A stretch of 64,000 nucleotides of DNA from Rhodobacteraceae bacterium IMCC1909 (GCA_030704425.1 JAPDHM010000001.1:992001-1056000), one strand, 5' to 3'; positions 34,160 through 42,779 are shown, counted from the first letter of the stretch. Made by a program: numbers and translations. The notes: a model not told the origin generated them from the sequence alone.

Positions 34160-34210
34160 AGCCCAGCGCCCCAAGACTAATACCCTTGCTTGCTTGGGAT
34201 GACACCTTTG
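34160..34210 (+). repeat. Left arm of 51-base direct repeat flanking the sulfatase gene
   Basis: The 51 bases match 36071-36121 at 44 positions without gaps, in the same orientation. The frame LAWDD(T/S)F is readable in both copies, so the repeat may derive from a coding sequence. Confidence 0.7.
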
Positions 34211-34553
34211 ACGCCACCTCTAGGATCAACGACATCACCCTCTCTTCGTGGGATCAAGTGTATGTCCGCATGGAAGAACCTTCACTCTAATTCTTTCGTG
34301 CCTTCCTCGTTAAGACAGTTTTAGAAAATTAGTGGCAGCAATTAAGGGCGGAAAGTCAGCAGCCTAGTATCAGGTTTCAAGTGCAACAAAGCGTTATAAC
34401 GAAGGTAAAAGTAAGATGAGACGGAATATCTTAGGTTTTATATGATACACCTACAGAGGCGACTATACTTGATTGCGCCTCTTGAGTGTATAGAGGAGGG
34501 GTATATTCATGATCTAGATCTACATAACTCATCAAGCCAATCCGAGGATCATT

Positions 34554-36071
34554 ATGACAGAGCGGCCAAATATCATCTTCATCATGGCAGACGATCACGC
34601 CTCCAAAGCGATCAGTGCTTATGGGTATGGCATAAATAAAACTCCTAACATCGACAGATTGGCTAATGAAGGAGCAAGGTTGGACCATTGTTATGTCACA
34701 AATTCAATCTGTACTCCAAGTAGAGCTGCAATATTAACAGGCACTTATAACCATGTAAATTGCGTGACTACACTCGATACACCTATTAATAGTCGCCTAC
34801 CTAATGTAGCCAAACACCTCCAGAGTAATGGATATCAGACGGCTATAATTGGAAAATGGCATTTAGGTGAAGGTAAAGAACACGAGCCATCAGGCTTTGA
34901 TTTTTGGTCCGTTTTGCCGGGCCAAGGTGATTATTTCGACCCTCACTTCATTCAGATGGGTGAAGAAATAGAAGCTGAAGGCTATGCAACGGATATAATA
35001 ACGGACAAATCTTTGACATGGTTGAAATCTCTTGATCAGGGCAAGCCATTCTTTTTGATGTGTCATCACAAAGCACCGCATCGTGAGTGGGAACCCAATC
35101 CCAAATATAGAGATTTGTTTGCAGATGAGATCGCCATTCCCGACACTTTCAATGACGACTATAAAAATAGAGCTAAAGCAGCTGCAGCTGCGAAAATGCG
35201 AATTAAAGACGATATTACTTATGACGACTTAGGACTAGTACAGCCAGAGGGTGGTTCAGAAATAGGAGAAAGAGCGAGGAGAAAAAGCAATCGCCGTAAA
35301 ATCCCAAATCCGAGTAATGTTTCAGATATAAGACTTATTGACAAACACACAGGTGAAATATTCCAATTTAATACGCCTGAGGAGTTTCATAACTTCAAAT
35401 ATCAAAGGTATTTGCAGCGATATTTGGCAACAATTGCATCTATCGACGATAGCGTTGGTGAAATACTTCAGTTTTTGGATGACAATAACTTGGCCGAAAA
35501 TACGATAGTTGTTTATACATCAGACCAAGGTTTCTTCCTCGGTGAACACGGCTGGTTTGATAAAAGGTTTATTTACGAAGAGTCCTTTCAAATGCCCTTT
35601 TTGGTGCGTTACCCAGCTAAAATTAGACCGGGTCAGGTCAACAAAGATATTTGTTGTAACGTAGATTTTGCCCCCACATTCCTTGATTATACCGATACTG
35701 TTATTCCATCTTACATGCAGGGGCTAAGTTTGCGGCCGTTGTTCGAAGGAAAGACCCCTAAAGATTGGCCTCAAATTGCGTATCATCGATACTGGATGCA
35801 CAAAGATCCAGACCATAATGCTTTCGCTCACTATGGGGTCCGCAATCGAAGATACAAATTAATCTATTGGTATAATGAAGGCTTTGATCTACCAGGCACA
35901 AACGATGGTGGAGAAAATAAAGAATGGGAATTATTTGACTGCCAAGAGGATCCAATGGAGCTTTTTAATCTTTACAACGACCACCGCTATCAAGGTGTGG
36001 TTTTAGAGATGAAACAACTGCTTGAAGACAAGATGCTCAGTATCGGTGACCTGATGGAGCACACTGGTTAA
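34554..36071 (+). CDS. Type I sulfatase
   Basis: This 505-aa enzyme of the formylglycine sulfatase family hydrolyses sulfate esters. The metal site MADDHASKAISAYG is at residues 11-24. CTPSR at residues 53-57 carries the cysteine that must be oxidised to formylglycine by a separate maturase. GKWHLG near residue 101 and HGWFDKRFIYEESF near 330 are further family blocks. No signal peptide is visible, so it may be cytoplasmic. The gene is AT-rich compared with the core genome and is flanked by direct repeats, which suggests transfer. The substrate is unknown. Confidence 0.93.
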   Translation: MTERPNIIFIMADDHASKAISAYGYGINKTPNIDRLANEGARLDHCYVTNSICTPSRAAILTGTYNHVNCVTTLDTPINSRLPNVAKHLQSNGYQTAIIGKWHLGEGKEHEPSGFDFWSVLPGQGDYFDPHFIQMGEEIEAEGYATDIITDKSLTWLKSLDQGKPFFLMCHHKAPHREWEPNPKYRDLFADEIAIPDTFNDDYKNRAKAAAAAKMRIKDDITYDDLGLVQPEGGSEIGERARRKSNRRKIPNPSNVSDIRLIDKHTGEIFQFNTPEEFHNFKYQRYLQRYLATIASIDDSVGEILQFLDDNNLAENTIVVYTSDQGFFLGEHGWFDKRFIYEESFQMPFLVRYPAKIRPGQVNKDICCNVDFAPTFLDYTDTVIPSYMQGLSLRPLFEGKTPKDWPQIAYHRYWMHKDPDHNAFAHYGVRNRRYKLIYWYNEGFDLPGTNDGGENKEWELFDCQEDPMELFNLYNDHRYQGVVLEMKQLLEDKMLSIGDLMEHTG

Positions 36072-36121
36072 GCTCAGCGCCTGAAGTCTAACACCCGTGC
36101 TTGCTTGGGATGACAGCTTTG
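36071..36121 (+). repeat. Right arm of direct repeat flanking the sulfatase gene
   Basis: This is the partner of 34160-34210. It begins exactly at the last base of the sulfatase stop codon, so the repeat encloses the gene and about 340 bases upstream. Confidence 0.7.
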
Positions 36122-36389
36122 TGGTTTGCGGTATGATCGTGGATGAGATGCGGATGTGGGTACGACAAATCTCTATTTCCTCGAGTCATGGGAGAGGGGG
36201 ATAACTAAAGTTCCTCACTTAAGTTGATAACGACAAACAGGTATCTTTATAAATTACGACACTCAAACGATAAATGGTTCGCTGAACCGTGATTTCATTT
36301 GTGACCTTGTTGAGACAGAAAACGGTGAACTCGAATTTGCAATCGACACAGAAGCAACTGAGGTTTCAAATGAACTTATACTACTGCGC
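36122..36389. other. Intergenic sequence before the winged-helix gene
   Basis: The frame of the following gene is open back to about 36229 (FINYDTQTINGSLNRDFICD and onward) without an ATG, GTG or TTG. Either the start was lost or an unusual start is used. Confidence 0.4.
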
Positions 36390-36623
36390 ATGATCGCGCA
36401 GTGTGATAGGAATCCTACCGTCCGATATTTTGCATCTAAACTAGGCTGGTCTACCGGCAAGGTAAGCAAAAACCTTAAAGTTTTGCGGGAGGAAGAAGGA
36501 GCTATATTGAAGGAATGCTATACGCTGACCAAACGGGGTGAGTTCTTATTACATGAAACTTACCCAAGTGGCTTTCCAGAGCCTCAAGGGTATCGTGAAT
36601 ATAACGACAACTCGCCTTTTTAG
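36390..36623 (+). CDS. Winged-helix DNA-binding protein, possibly N-terminally damaged
   Basis: From ATG 36390 the gene encodes 77 aa with a MarR-like winged helix: MIAQCDRNPTVRYFASKLGW, then STGKVSKNLKVLREEEGAIL, then a wing TLTKRGEFLL. The coding frame continues upstream for about 50 more codons with protein-like composition (ETENGELEFAIDTEATEV) but without a normal start, so the true protein may be longer or the gene may be a remnant. A cluster of GTTCA/TGAAC sites follows directly and could be its targets. Confidence 0.5.
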   Translation: MIAQCDRNPTVRYFASKLGWSTGKVSKNLKVLREEEGAILKECYTLTKRGEFLLHETYPSGFPEPQGYREYNDNSPF

Positions 36624-36689
36624 TGTTCACACCCTCTAACCTAGATGAACATCTTCTATAAATGTAATAAATTACAATTAGTTAATGGC

Positions 36690-36704
36690 GTTCAAGAAAT
36701 GTTC
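36690..36704 (+). promoter_or_regulatory. LexA-box-like motif GTTC-N7-GTTC
   Basis: GTTCAAGAAATGTTC fits the alphaproteobacterial LexA operator. It lies among other GTTCA sites and far from any clear start codon, so it may instead belong to the neighbouring winged-helix regulator. Confidence 0.35.
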
Positions 36705-36723
36705 ACCCTTTAATAGCCACCTA

Positions 36724-36764
36724 TGTTCAGTTCATCCCCCCGTTAGGGGGGTGAACAAGTGAAC
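36724..36764. repeat. Large inverted repeat with C6/G6 core
   Basis: The core GTTCATCCCCCC and GGGGGGTGAAC pair across GTTA with one bulged base, and outer TGTTC/GAACA arms extend it. No T-run follows, so it is not a simple terminator. Confidence 0.55.
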
Positions 36765-36830
36765 AGTTATACAACTGGTTCCTATCCTTTTGGCCTAAAT
36801 ATGACCTACCCACGTATTCATATCTCTCAG

Positions 36831-36960
36831 CCAAAAAACGTTTCCCAAAAACATGGCCCAAGGCCCGCGGCCCGCGAAGGCCCACCCACTATCTGTCGAG
36901 CAAACCCAAACAAACCAGATCGAACGTCGCCGATCACCGCACGGGCCCCTAAGGTTTTAT
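36831..36960 (+). repeat. Dispersed repeat, copy A
   Basis: It begins ccaaaaaacgtttcccaaaa, contains a GC-rich palindromic part (ggcccgcggcccgcg) and ends near gggcccctaaggtttt. Copy B at 41108-41238 matches strongly at both ends; the middle diverges. Confidence 0.7.
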
Positions 36961-37144
36961 TTAGTTCCAGAATATATGGTCCCACTTTCATTTGAACCGC
37001 GTGGTAGTCCCAGAGCATTAGTATTTTGTACCTCCTATCATTCACTTGGGCTAATCTCCGCGCTGTTTCACCGCACACAAACGCGACGATAATGTCGGTT
37101 TCTGGCGCGTAATTAGCTGCTCAAAAGACTTTAATCCTGAAGGA

Positions 37145-38116
37145 ATGAGGGATTGGTATTTAATTGTGTTCTACTCTTTAATGCTGAATAAATTAAAAGC
37201 ACAGAGCTCCACGGCCTCTGGCAACCTGAATTGCATGGTGGCGGTAGGGTTGTTTTCTTTTGGCTTTCCAGCGGCAAATAGCCTTTTAGAAACATGGGGT
37301 ATCATTTCCCTTATTACCTTGAGAAATTTATTAGGACTAATTTTTTTAGTTGGGATAATGGCCTTAACTTTGGGCGCTGCTTCACTGAGCCAACTGCCTT
37401 GGAGGAAAGGCTTTTGGATTGGTTTTTTTGGCTTTGGCATTGGTTCGATGCTCCTGCTGCTTTCACAATCAATGACAAATGCAGTGACTGCCGCTCTGGC
37501 CGCTGCCACTATGCCAATATGTGCAGTGGCGCTTGAAGTGGCCCTTGACGGCAAGCGCCTTACTTTAAGGTTTCTAATCGGCGTGGCCCTTGTCGTATTA
37601 GGCGGTTTGACTGCCTCTGGCATTCAATTTGGCGATTTTCAATTCGGATTAGGCTTCTTGATTGGATTATGTGCCTCCTCACTTTTTGCTTGGGGTTCGC
37701 GAGCAACGGTCAAGGGATTTCCGGAATTGACACCTCTTGCAAGGACCACCGTTACAACCCTCGGTATGACGGGTTTCTGCGCGTTTGTGTTCTTTGGGGC
37801 GCTCATTTTCAAAATGCCGGGCACAAGCATTCCGACGCTAACCGACAATGATTTAATTTTACTATTGATTTATGCTTGGTGCGCACTCGGGCTTTCTCAA
37901 TGGATTTGGATTCGTGGAGTTGGTCAGGTTGGGATCGGCGTGGCCTCTTTTCATCTTAATGCGGCGCCATTTTATGTGATGTTGATTATGTTAGTCTTTG
38001 GATATGGTTGGAGTTGGCTACAAGCTATTGGTGCCTGTATTCTGGCAGTCGGTGTGATTATGGCTCAAAGTCAACCCAACCGAAATAGTGCGGCAAAATC
38101 AACCCACTCACCGTAA
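37145..38116 (+). CDS. DMT/EamA family transporter
   Basis: This 323-aa integral membrane protein has about ten hydrophobic segments in two EamA halves, the drug/metabolite transporter pattern. The second half contains GLCASSLFAWGSRATVKG near residue 180. It ends with a short hydrophilic tail. The start is uncertain: ATG 37145 has AAGGA immediately before it, too close for an ideal site, and ATG 37181 is an alternative that still keeps all helices. The substrate cannot be predicted. Base composition is lower in G+C than the core genes. Confidence 0.85.
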   Translation: MRDWYLIVFYSLMLNKLKAQSSTASGNLNCMVAVGLFSFGFPAANSLLETWGIISLITLRNLLGLIFLVGIMALTLGAASLSQLPWRKGFWIGFFGFGIGSMLLLLSQSMTNAVTAALAAATMPICAVALEVALDGKRLTLRFLIGVALVVLGGLTASGIQFGDFQFGLGFLIGLCASSLFAWGSRATVKGFPELTPLARTTVTTLGMTGFCAFVFFGALIFKMPGTSIPTLTDNDLILLLIYAWCALGLSQWIWIRGVGQVGIGVASFHLNAAPFYVMLIMLVFGYGWSWLQAIGACILAVGVIMAQSQPNRNSAAKSTHSP

Positions 38117-38680
38117 AGCATTGAGGCGCGAAATTATCCCTATCCCCTAACTCTAGAAAACGTGAAACTACTGATAAAACCAAAATAAATTAAAACAATA
38201 CTTTAATAATCTTGGGATAGGTTACATAGAATTCCTATTTTCTTAAGTTCAATCTCAGCACCCCGCAGTGCTTGGCGCGTTGGCCGCGCAGCGGGGTCAC
38301 TGGTGCAATGCAGAACTCTTGATTGAAGAAAAACTATTTAAGCCGCCTGACCTGTTAGCCGAAGCGGTTACAATGTATCGATACCTCCGAGCCGCGAAAC
38401 GTTTGCCAAAAACATGGCCCAAGGCCCGTGGTCCGAGACGCGGGGCCTTATGATATGGGGGCCCGGTCCGTGGTCCTTCACCCTTGGTCTGTCTGGATTG
38501 GCCTAAGTAACCCCCGCCGCTGGCAGCCCAGCGCCACGCGGCAAAAGTCGGGCGTCGGGTTATGGGGGAGCTAAAGCGTATCGAACGACAGCCTCAAAAA
38601 CCTGCTCAAAATAACCTATTTTGAGTCAAAGCTAAAAACCGGTTTGGTTAGTAGTTAAAAGTTGGGGTGATATAGATTCG
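38117..38680. other. Non-coding region with possible gene remnant and repeat copy C
   Basis: A frame from GTG 38268 to 38453 (AEAVTMYRYLRAAKRLPKTW and onward) has protein-like composition and overlaps the dispersed repeat, but I cannot assign it. A perfect 9-base inverted repeat, CTCAAAATA-ACC-TATTTTGAG, lies at 38605-38625. Confidence 0.4.
38395..38450 (+). repeat. Dispersed repeat, partial copy C
   Basis: The stretch aaacgtttgccaaaaacatg, followed by gcccaaggcccgtgg, matches the left end of copies A and B. The right end is missing. Confidence 0.6.
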
Positions 38681-39190
38681 TCAGGGACATACGTTCTCGC
38701 GAAATTCTGCATAAGCGTAACACAGCGCAGGCCCTGAGAATTCAAAATGTTTTATTACAAATTCAAACCAAGGTGCATCTTCAGACCAATGACAATAGGC
38801 TCTGTGTTCATAGTTTTCATAACGCTCCTCGGTTGTTTGTTCGAATATTATATAAAGGTTATCTGAAAACCATCCGGGTTTTTTGATCCGTACTTCCCAC
38901 TTGCTTGGCTTTGGTCGCTGCACTCCAATACCATAATAACGCGAGTTAATATCTTGTGACTTATGACCATAGCGGTTGACTAACATACTGCAGTACTGAA
39001 TTTTATCTTGCGTCGCTGTACCATCTCCATAAGGTGGTGGTGCAGCTAACACTGGCGTGTAAACTAAATATAACAACGACACCCATTTAAGTAGATACTT
39101 CCGATGCTGCAAACTAGCCATTAAATTGCAAACAGCGGCAAGCAGCTCGTTTTCCTTTATCCAATAGATCAAGCCATCCGTTTTTATCAT
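38681..39190 (-). CDS. Hypothetical secreted protein coupled to the ZorB-like gene
   Basis: This 169-aa product starts two bases after the stop of the ZorB-like gene. An internal ATG at 39121 would give a cleaner signal peptide (MASLQHRKYLLKWVSLLYL, cleavage near VLAAPPP), but the start at 39190 has GGAG upstream and fits translational coupling. The mature part has five cysteines and many aromatic residues (YCSMLVNRYGHK, EHRAYCHWSEDAPWFEF). I recognise no family. Confidence 0.6.
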   Translation of the reverse strand: MIKTDGLIYWIKENELLAAVCNLMASLQHRKYLLKWVSLLYLVYTPVLAAPPPYGDGTATQDKIQYCSMLVNRYGHKSQDINSRYYGIGVQRPKPSKWEVRIKKPGWFSDNLYIIFEQTTEERYENYEHRAYCHWSEDAPWFEFVIKHFEFSGPALCYAYAEFRENVCP

Positions 39191-39192
39191 GA

Positions 39193-39882
39193 CTATTTGC
39201 TATGCTCCCAAGGTTTCTTGAGTGAAAAACGAAAATCTATCCGTCTATTTTTAGCGTCATCAGTCGGTTTGGAATGCTCAATCAAGGGCTGCGTGTCCCC
39301 ATAGCCCACTGGTACGAATACTTTTGCAACAGTTTTGGTGATGACGTCATCAGTTTTGTCTAGAATTTGCTTAACTGAGGCTGCTCTTAGCAAAGACAAA
39401 TCTACGTTATTGCGTATTCCATTTCTGGCTCTAAATGGCACGTTGTCGGTATGTCCCTCTACAAAAACGTGATCTATTTCGGAAATAAATCCATCAATAC
39501 ATAGTTCCGTGTTAGCTAGCTGTTGCGGTTCGCATTTGATGGCCGCGTCAATCGAAGCAGACACCTTTGATATTGTTGAAATTGATTCCGATTCTAACTT
39601 ATGCTGGCCAGCAGTAAAGCCAAGCTGATCGGACGAGATGGAAATCGTGCCACCCTTGATATTTACTTCATGGCGAATACCGTTCTTTAAAAGATTATCG
39701 CTGACCGTGCGAATGATATATGATTTTTTGAGCTCTAAATCAGACATCTGTTGCCCCAGACTTTGAGCTAAATCCTTATTTGAACTGAAGTTTATGATGT
39801 AAGCTATTAGCGTGATGATAAATACAAAAAGCATTGCTGTCATTAAATCGCTTAGAGCCTGATAGTTTTCATCTTCGTTCAT
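39193..39882 (-). CDS. MotB/OmpA-type membrane protein, Zorya ZorB-like
   Basis: This 229-aa protein has one membrane helix at residues 14-33 preceded by SDLMTAML, where the aspartate matches the proton-path residue of MotB-type proteins, and a C-terminal OmpA peptidoglycan-binding domain (HVFVEGHTDNVPF near residue 139, LSLLRAASVKQIL, NRRIDFRF). This layout is that of ZorB, the stator-like anchor of Zorya anti-phage systems, which works with the MotA-like ZorA. Its ATG overlaps the end of an upstream frame (ATGA) whose rest is missing. Other MotB/OmpA families remain possible. Confidence 0.72.
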   Translation of the reverse strand: MNEDENYQALSDLMTAMLFVFIITLIAYIINFSSNKDLAQSLGQQMSDLELKKSYIIRTVSDNLLKNGIRHEVNIKGGTISISSDQLGFTAGQHKLESESISTISKVSASIDAAIKCEPQQLANTELCIDGFISEIDHVFVEGHTDNVPFRARNGIRNNVDLSLLRAASVKQILDKTDDVITKTVAKVFVPVGYGDTQPLIEHSKPTDDAKNRRIDFRFSLKKPWEHSK

Positions 39883-39974
39883 TGCTTCGGCTCACTGAAT
39901 TTCTTCAGTTCTAGAATTAGTGTGTCGAGGCTCAATTTAAGACCCAAGTCTGGTGCCTCCGCACGGGGAAACTT
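39879..39974 (-). pseudogene. C-terminal remnant of the gene upstream of the ZorB-like gene (possible zorA)
   Basis: A frame of 31 codons (PDLGLKLSLDTLILELKKF and onward) ends with TGA overlapping the ATG of the ZorB-like gene, as expected for the preceding operon partner. It has a stop directly before it and no start. By position it should be ZorA, but so short a tail cannot be identified by sequence. Confidence 0.45.
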
Positions 39975-40025
39975 TTATCTTCACTAAAAGGCATCATCAT
40001 ATTTGTTTAACATCTGACTAATGTT

Positions 40026-40922
40026 TTAAGTACCACGGAATATCTCATTTCTATGAAAAGCCATATATGTAACCTGCTTGCTAGACAGTGGTTTTTTGAT
40101 AGCAGGATTATTCAGGTTCCATGCTGCTACTACATCAGCCGGCAGCAATGGGCTAAACATAAGTTGGCCACTGTCTTCAAATGAGATGTAACCACGGTCA
40201 AACAGGCGGTCCACGTGTGGCGATAACAACAAGCCATTGTTACCATCTACCTTTTCAAAATCGTTACTCTTTACCCATGGTTTTATATGACTAGCCGTCA
40301 AAAATCTCTTATCCGTGATACCGGTTACGCGGCATCCATCCTCATGCCTTTCTAAATTGCTTCTGTACTGGCCCTGTCCAACCCGAGACCGTACGAGTTG
40401 GTATTTCTCGGTTATATCAATGTCTGTTCTGTTTTTGATTTCACGTTCTTGGCCTTCTTCAATTGTTATATTTGATTGGTGGCCTACCAAAGATAATAAA
40501 ACGGTGGCCATTGGCTTTGAAATTTCAGCCAAATAAACTTGATTTCCACCACCGTCTACTCGGATCGGCGAGTATCGCTCTGGAAGTAACGGCCCCAAAA
40601 TATCCATGTGATCTTTAGGCTTCAGAGGATTACTAATTTCCTCATAATCAACCTGTACCAACCACCCATCAGTATCCCATGCGTCTCCAGCTTTTCCAAA
40701 CTCCTTCGGCTTTTCCGAGGAACGGACGGGCGCTGATATCACCCCCACTGTCTTGATCAAGGTGTCCGAAAAAGAAAATACAATATCTCCCACACCAGTT
40801 TCTGTCATATTTTTGTAGAACTGATTAAAGCCCCCATCCTTATTGGACTTGGGAGACCACATATAACCACCACCTACTTCTGCTTTATAAGTTTTGTTTT
40901 GATTAACCCACCAGTAGCGCAA
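40026..40922 (-). CDS. HNH endonuclease with EVE-like N-terminal domain
   Basis: This 298-aa protein resembles modification-dependent restriction enzymes. The N-terminus (MRYWWVNQNKTYKAEVGGGY) looks like an EVE/PUA-like domain that reads modified bases. The C-terminal half has an HNH_2 nuclease: CRVTGITDKRFLTASHIKPW, then NGLLLSPHVDRLFDRGYISF. It lies upstream of the ZorB-like gene on the same strand; type II Zorya also carries an HNH protein (ZorE), but the EVE-HNH layout points more to a type IV restriction enzyme. Probably part of an anti-phage locus. Confidence 0.82.
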   Translation of the reverse strand: MRYWWVNQNKTYKAEVGGGYMWSPKSNKDGGFNQFYKNMTETGVGDIVFSFSDTLIKTVGVISAPVRSSEKPKEFGKAGDAWDTDGWLVQVDYEEISNPLKPKDHMDILGPLLPERYSPIRVDGGGNQVYLAEISKPMATVLLSLVGHQSNITIEEGQEREIKNRTDIDITEKYQLVRSRVGQGQYRSNLERHEDGCRVTGITDKRFLTASHIKPWVKSNDFEKVDGNNGLLLSPHVDRLFDRGYISFEDSGQLMFSPLLPADVVAAWNLNNPAIKKPLSSKQVTYMAFHRNEIFRGT

Positions 40923-41451
40923 ATTATCGATCCCATAAAAATAATTATTTTTATCAGAGTTTAGAACTTCATTTTTGTCAAACCATGAGAATAATGCAAA
41001 TAAAAATAATTTAAGATAACCAAAGCGTTGATTTGTTAGTATCCCAAGCCAAACACTCCACCATCTGTCTAAGAAAGCAGAATGAAACTGCTATTCGTAT
41101 CTATTCACCAAAAAACGTTTCCCAAAAACCTAGCCCAAGGCCCGCGGCCCGCGAAGACCCACCCGCGATCTGCTGAGCGAATTCGGAGAACCAAATGAGT
41201 TGACTTCAAAAGCGTGACGGGCCCCTGAGGTTTTTTGGCTGGCTGCTTACTAAATGCCACTACTGCCAGCGCACACTACAATAATCCTCAAGCTGTACAG
41301 TAAACTCACCTACCAATTTTAATGATGGTCGCATCTGACCCTTAACACACGAGCTCTATTTTAATCTGATGTTTTGTGGTGGGTAGAATGGTGGGTATAA
41401 ATTTAAATAAATATTAATAAGACATTAAAACAATTACTTAATGTGTAAATG
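40923..41451. other. Intergenic region containing repeat copy B
   Basis: No gene is visible between the HNH gene and tRNA-Ser. AT-rich stretches flank the GC-rich repeat. Confidence 0.5.
41108..41238 (+). repeat. Dispersed repeat, copy B
   Basis: The first 60 bases match copy A (36831) almost perfectly, and the end gacgggcccctgaggttttt matches the end of copy A. Both copies have the same length (about 130 bases). Confidence 0.7.
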
Positions 41452-41541
41452 TGGCAGAGAGACAGGGATTCGAACCCTGGGTACCCTTGCAGGTACAACG
41501 GATTTCGAATCCGTCCCGTTCGACCACTCCGGCACCTCTCC
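41452..41541 (-). tRNA. tRNA-Ser(CGA)
   Basis: This 90-base gene on the minus strand includes the CCA end. Acceptor GGAGAGG, D stem CCG/CGG, anticodon stem ACGGA/TCCGT with loop TTCGAAA (anticodon CGA, reads UCG), a long variable arm (TACCTGCAAGGGTA) and T arm CAGGGTTCGAATCCCTG are all present. The long variable arm confirms serine. Mobile DNA lies on both sides. Confidence 0.95.
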
Positions 41542-42398
41542 GCACATGAAGTTTGCCTTCAAGTGACGTTCTCATATCAAACGGATTCTGAAATGCAACG
41601 CAAAAAGCATAGGGTTTGTGCGCGTGTAGTGGCTTGGCTTAGACGCTGGCAAGGTGACAGCAGTATCGATGCGCCTTGGGGTAAAATATCAATATCGTCT
41701 AGTAATCTGGAGGATGAAAAGACCCGTCTATCCTCCAATGGTCTTAAAACAGCGCCCGCTGATGCCAACCGTGTGCAGCAAGTGTGACGTAGAGCGTGGA
41801 CTAGTAATTTGCATCAGGTCATGGGCCACTGTTTATGCCTATGGTTACTTATACAATCTTAAAGAGAGCCTGTTTTTATGTGAAATCCGAATGTTTAGAC
41901 CACTTTTAGGTATAAATGCTTTTCTCGAAAGTTAATTTTTTCAAAACAGAATAGATTTTGTGATAAAGAAATATCAAAAAAACAGTAGAGAAAATAGGAA
42001 TGTTATCCTCAATCTAAATTACTGCACCCAATATAATCATTAGTCTAGAACTGGTTAAATATACCCCCGGAAACCCCTATGTATATGGTTTAGGCGTTAA
42101 AAGACGGTAAAAAGTGCCGCCGCGGGCCAAATCAGGGCAGGGGTAGAGCCTGAGGGGGCCGATACCGTTATACCTAATCCCCCTAAATCGGCCTCAGACT
42201 TACAGTTAAACCTATAGTTAGCACCTAAGATAAGTTATCTTCTTCTGGTGCCCCCAATAACGGCAAAACCTAAAGGCGTCTGGTCACGCGAGTTGTCTTA
42301 TAGGTTTGCTAATTTTTCCGGGGTTCATATTGGATTTGATTTGGTTGAAAATTAATGCAATGAAGCTTGCGGCAACTGTCAAAAATGGTGGTAAGACA
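41542..42398. other. Leader region of the right-hand island, non-coding
   Basis: Short frames exist but none is convincing. Between 42120 and 42205 GC-rich sequence can fold (CTGAGG...CCGAT with ATCGGCCTCAG). At 42211-42225 lies the first cctatagtnanyacc motif that recurs later in the island. Confidence 0.45.
42211..42225 (+). promoter_or_regulatory. Recurring cctatagt motif, copy 1
   Basis: The sequence cctatagttagcacc resembles cctatagtcactacc (44758) and cctatagtcaccacc (46782). It lies 190 bases before rpsU. Possibly a promoter for a phage RNA polymerase. Confidence 0.35.
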
Positions 42399-42599
42399 AT
42401 GCAAGTAAGTGTTCGTGATAATAATGTTGACCAAGCTCTTAGGGCCTTGAAAAAAAAGCTGCAACGGGAAGGTGTGTATCGTGAAATGAAGCTCAAGCAG
42501 CATTTCGAAAAACCATCTGAGAAAAAGGCTCGTCAGGCAAAAGAAGGACTTAGCCGTCAACGTAAACTTGCGCGTAAAAAAGCTGAAAAAGAGGGCTGA
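42399..42599 (+). CDS. rpsU: 30S ribosomal protein S21 (bS21)
   Basis: This 66-aa protein starts at ATG 42399 ([20 protein letters not shown]). The conserved bS21 core [20 protein letters not shown] is followed by a basic tail ([12 protein letters not shown]). bS21 sits next to the anti-Shine-Dalgarno of 16S rRNA and affects initiation. Its location inside a phage-derived island is unusual. The sequence is close to what I know of chromosomal alphaproteobacterial bS21, so it may be a captured host gene or the only copy; this window cannot tell. Confidence 0.93.
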   Translation: MQVSVRDNNVDQALRALKKKLQREGVYREMKLKQHFEKPSEKKARQAKEGLSRQRKLARKKAEKEG

Positions 42600-42779
42600 T
42601 TATTCCGTATATTAAGCTAAAAGTAGCGCTGTTTAAAACTTGATGGCATATGCTAAGCTCAGTTTATAGACTTTGGACGTCTGCTATCACCGCGAGCGAT
42701 TAGCCAAATCAGCTGCATGTACTGTTTGGTGAAATGAGCGTGGTTTTTTAATTAGAACCCTAAAGGTAAAGGATTTACG

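Larger units (their letters stand above)
33773..34553. other. AT-rich non-coding region with mobile-element traces
   Basis: No convincing gene is seen. The stretch contains a 20-base copy of the tRNA-Ser 3' end (34013), three 12-base tandem repeats (34094) and one arm of a direct repeat (34160). A short open frame after the repeat (PLLAWDDTFDATSRINDI to a stop near 34290) could be the end of a lost gene. Confidence 0.5.
36624..37144. other. Non-coding region with GTTCA site cluster and repeat copy A
   Basis: This region holds at least eight GTTCA/TGAAC pentamers between 36620 and 36765, a GTTC-N7-GTTC motif, a long hairpin and one copy of the dispersed repeat. I see no gene I trust. Confidence 0.5.

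Noticed and set aside
36759-36995. 78-codon frame across repeat copy A
   Set aside because: Most of it is repeat sequence, and the matching frame is not kept in the other copies.
41449-41787. Frames running through tRNA-Ser and just beyond
   Set aside because: They include the tRNA gene itself and lack ribosome binding sites; no family recognised.
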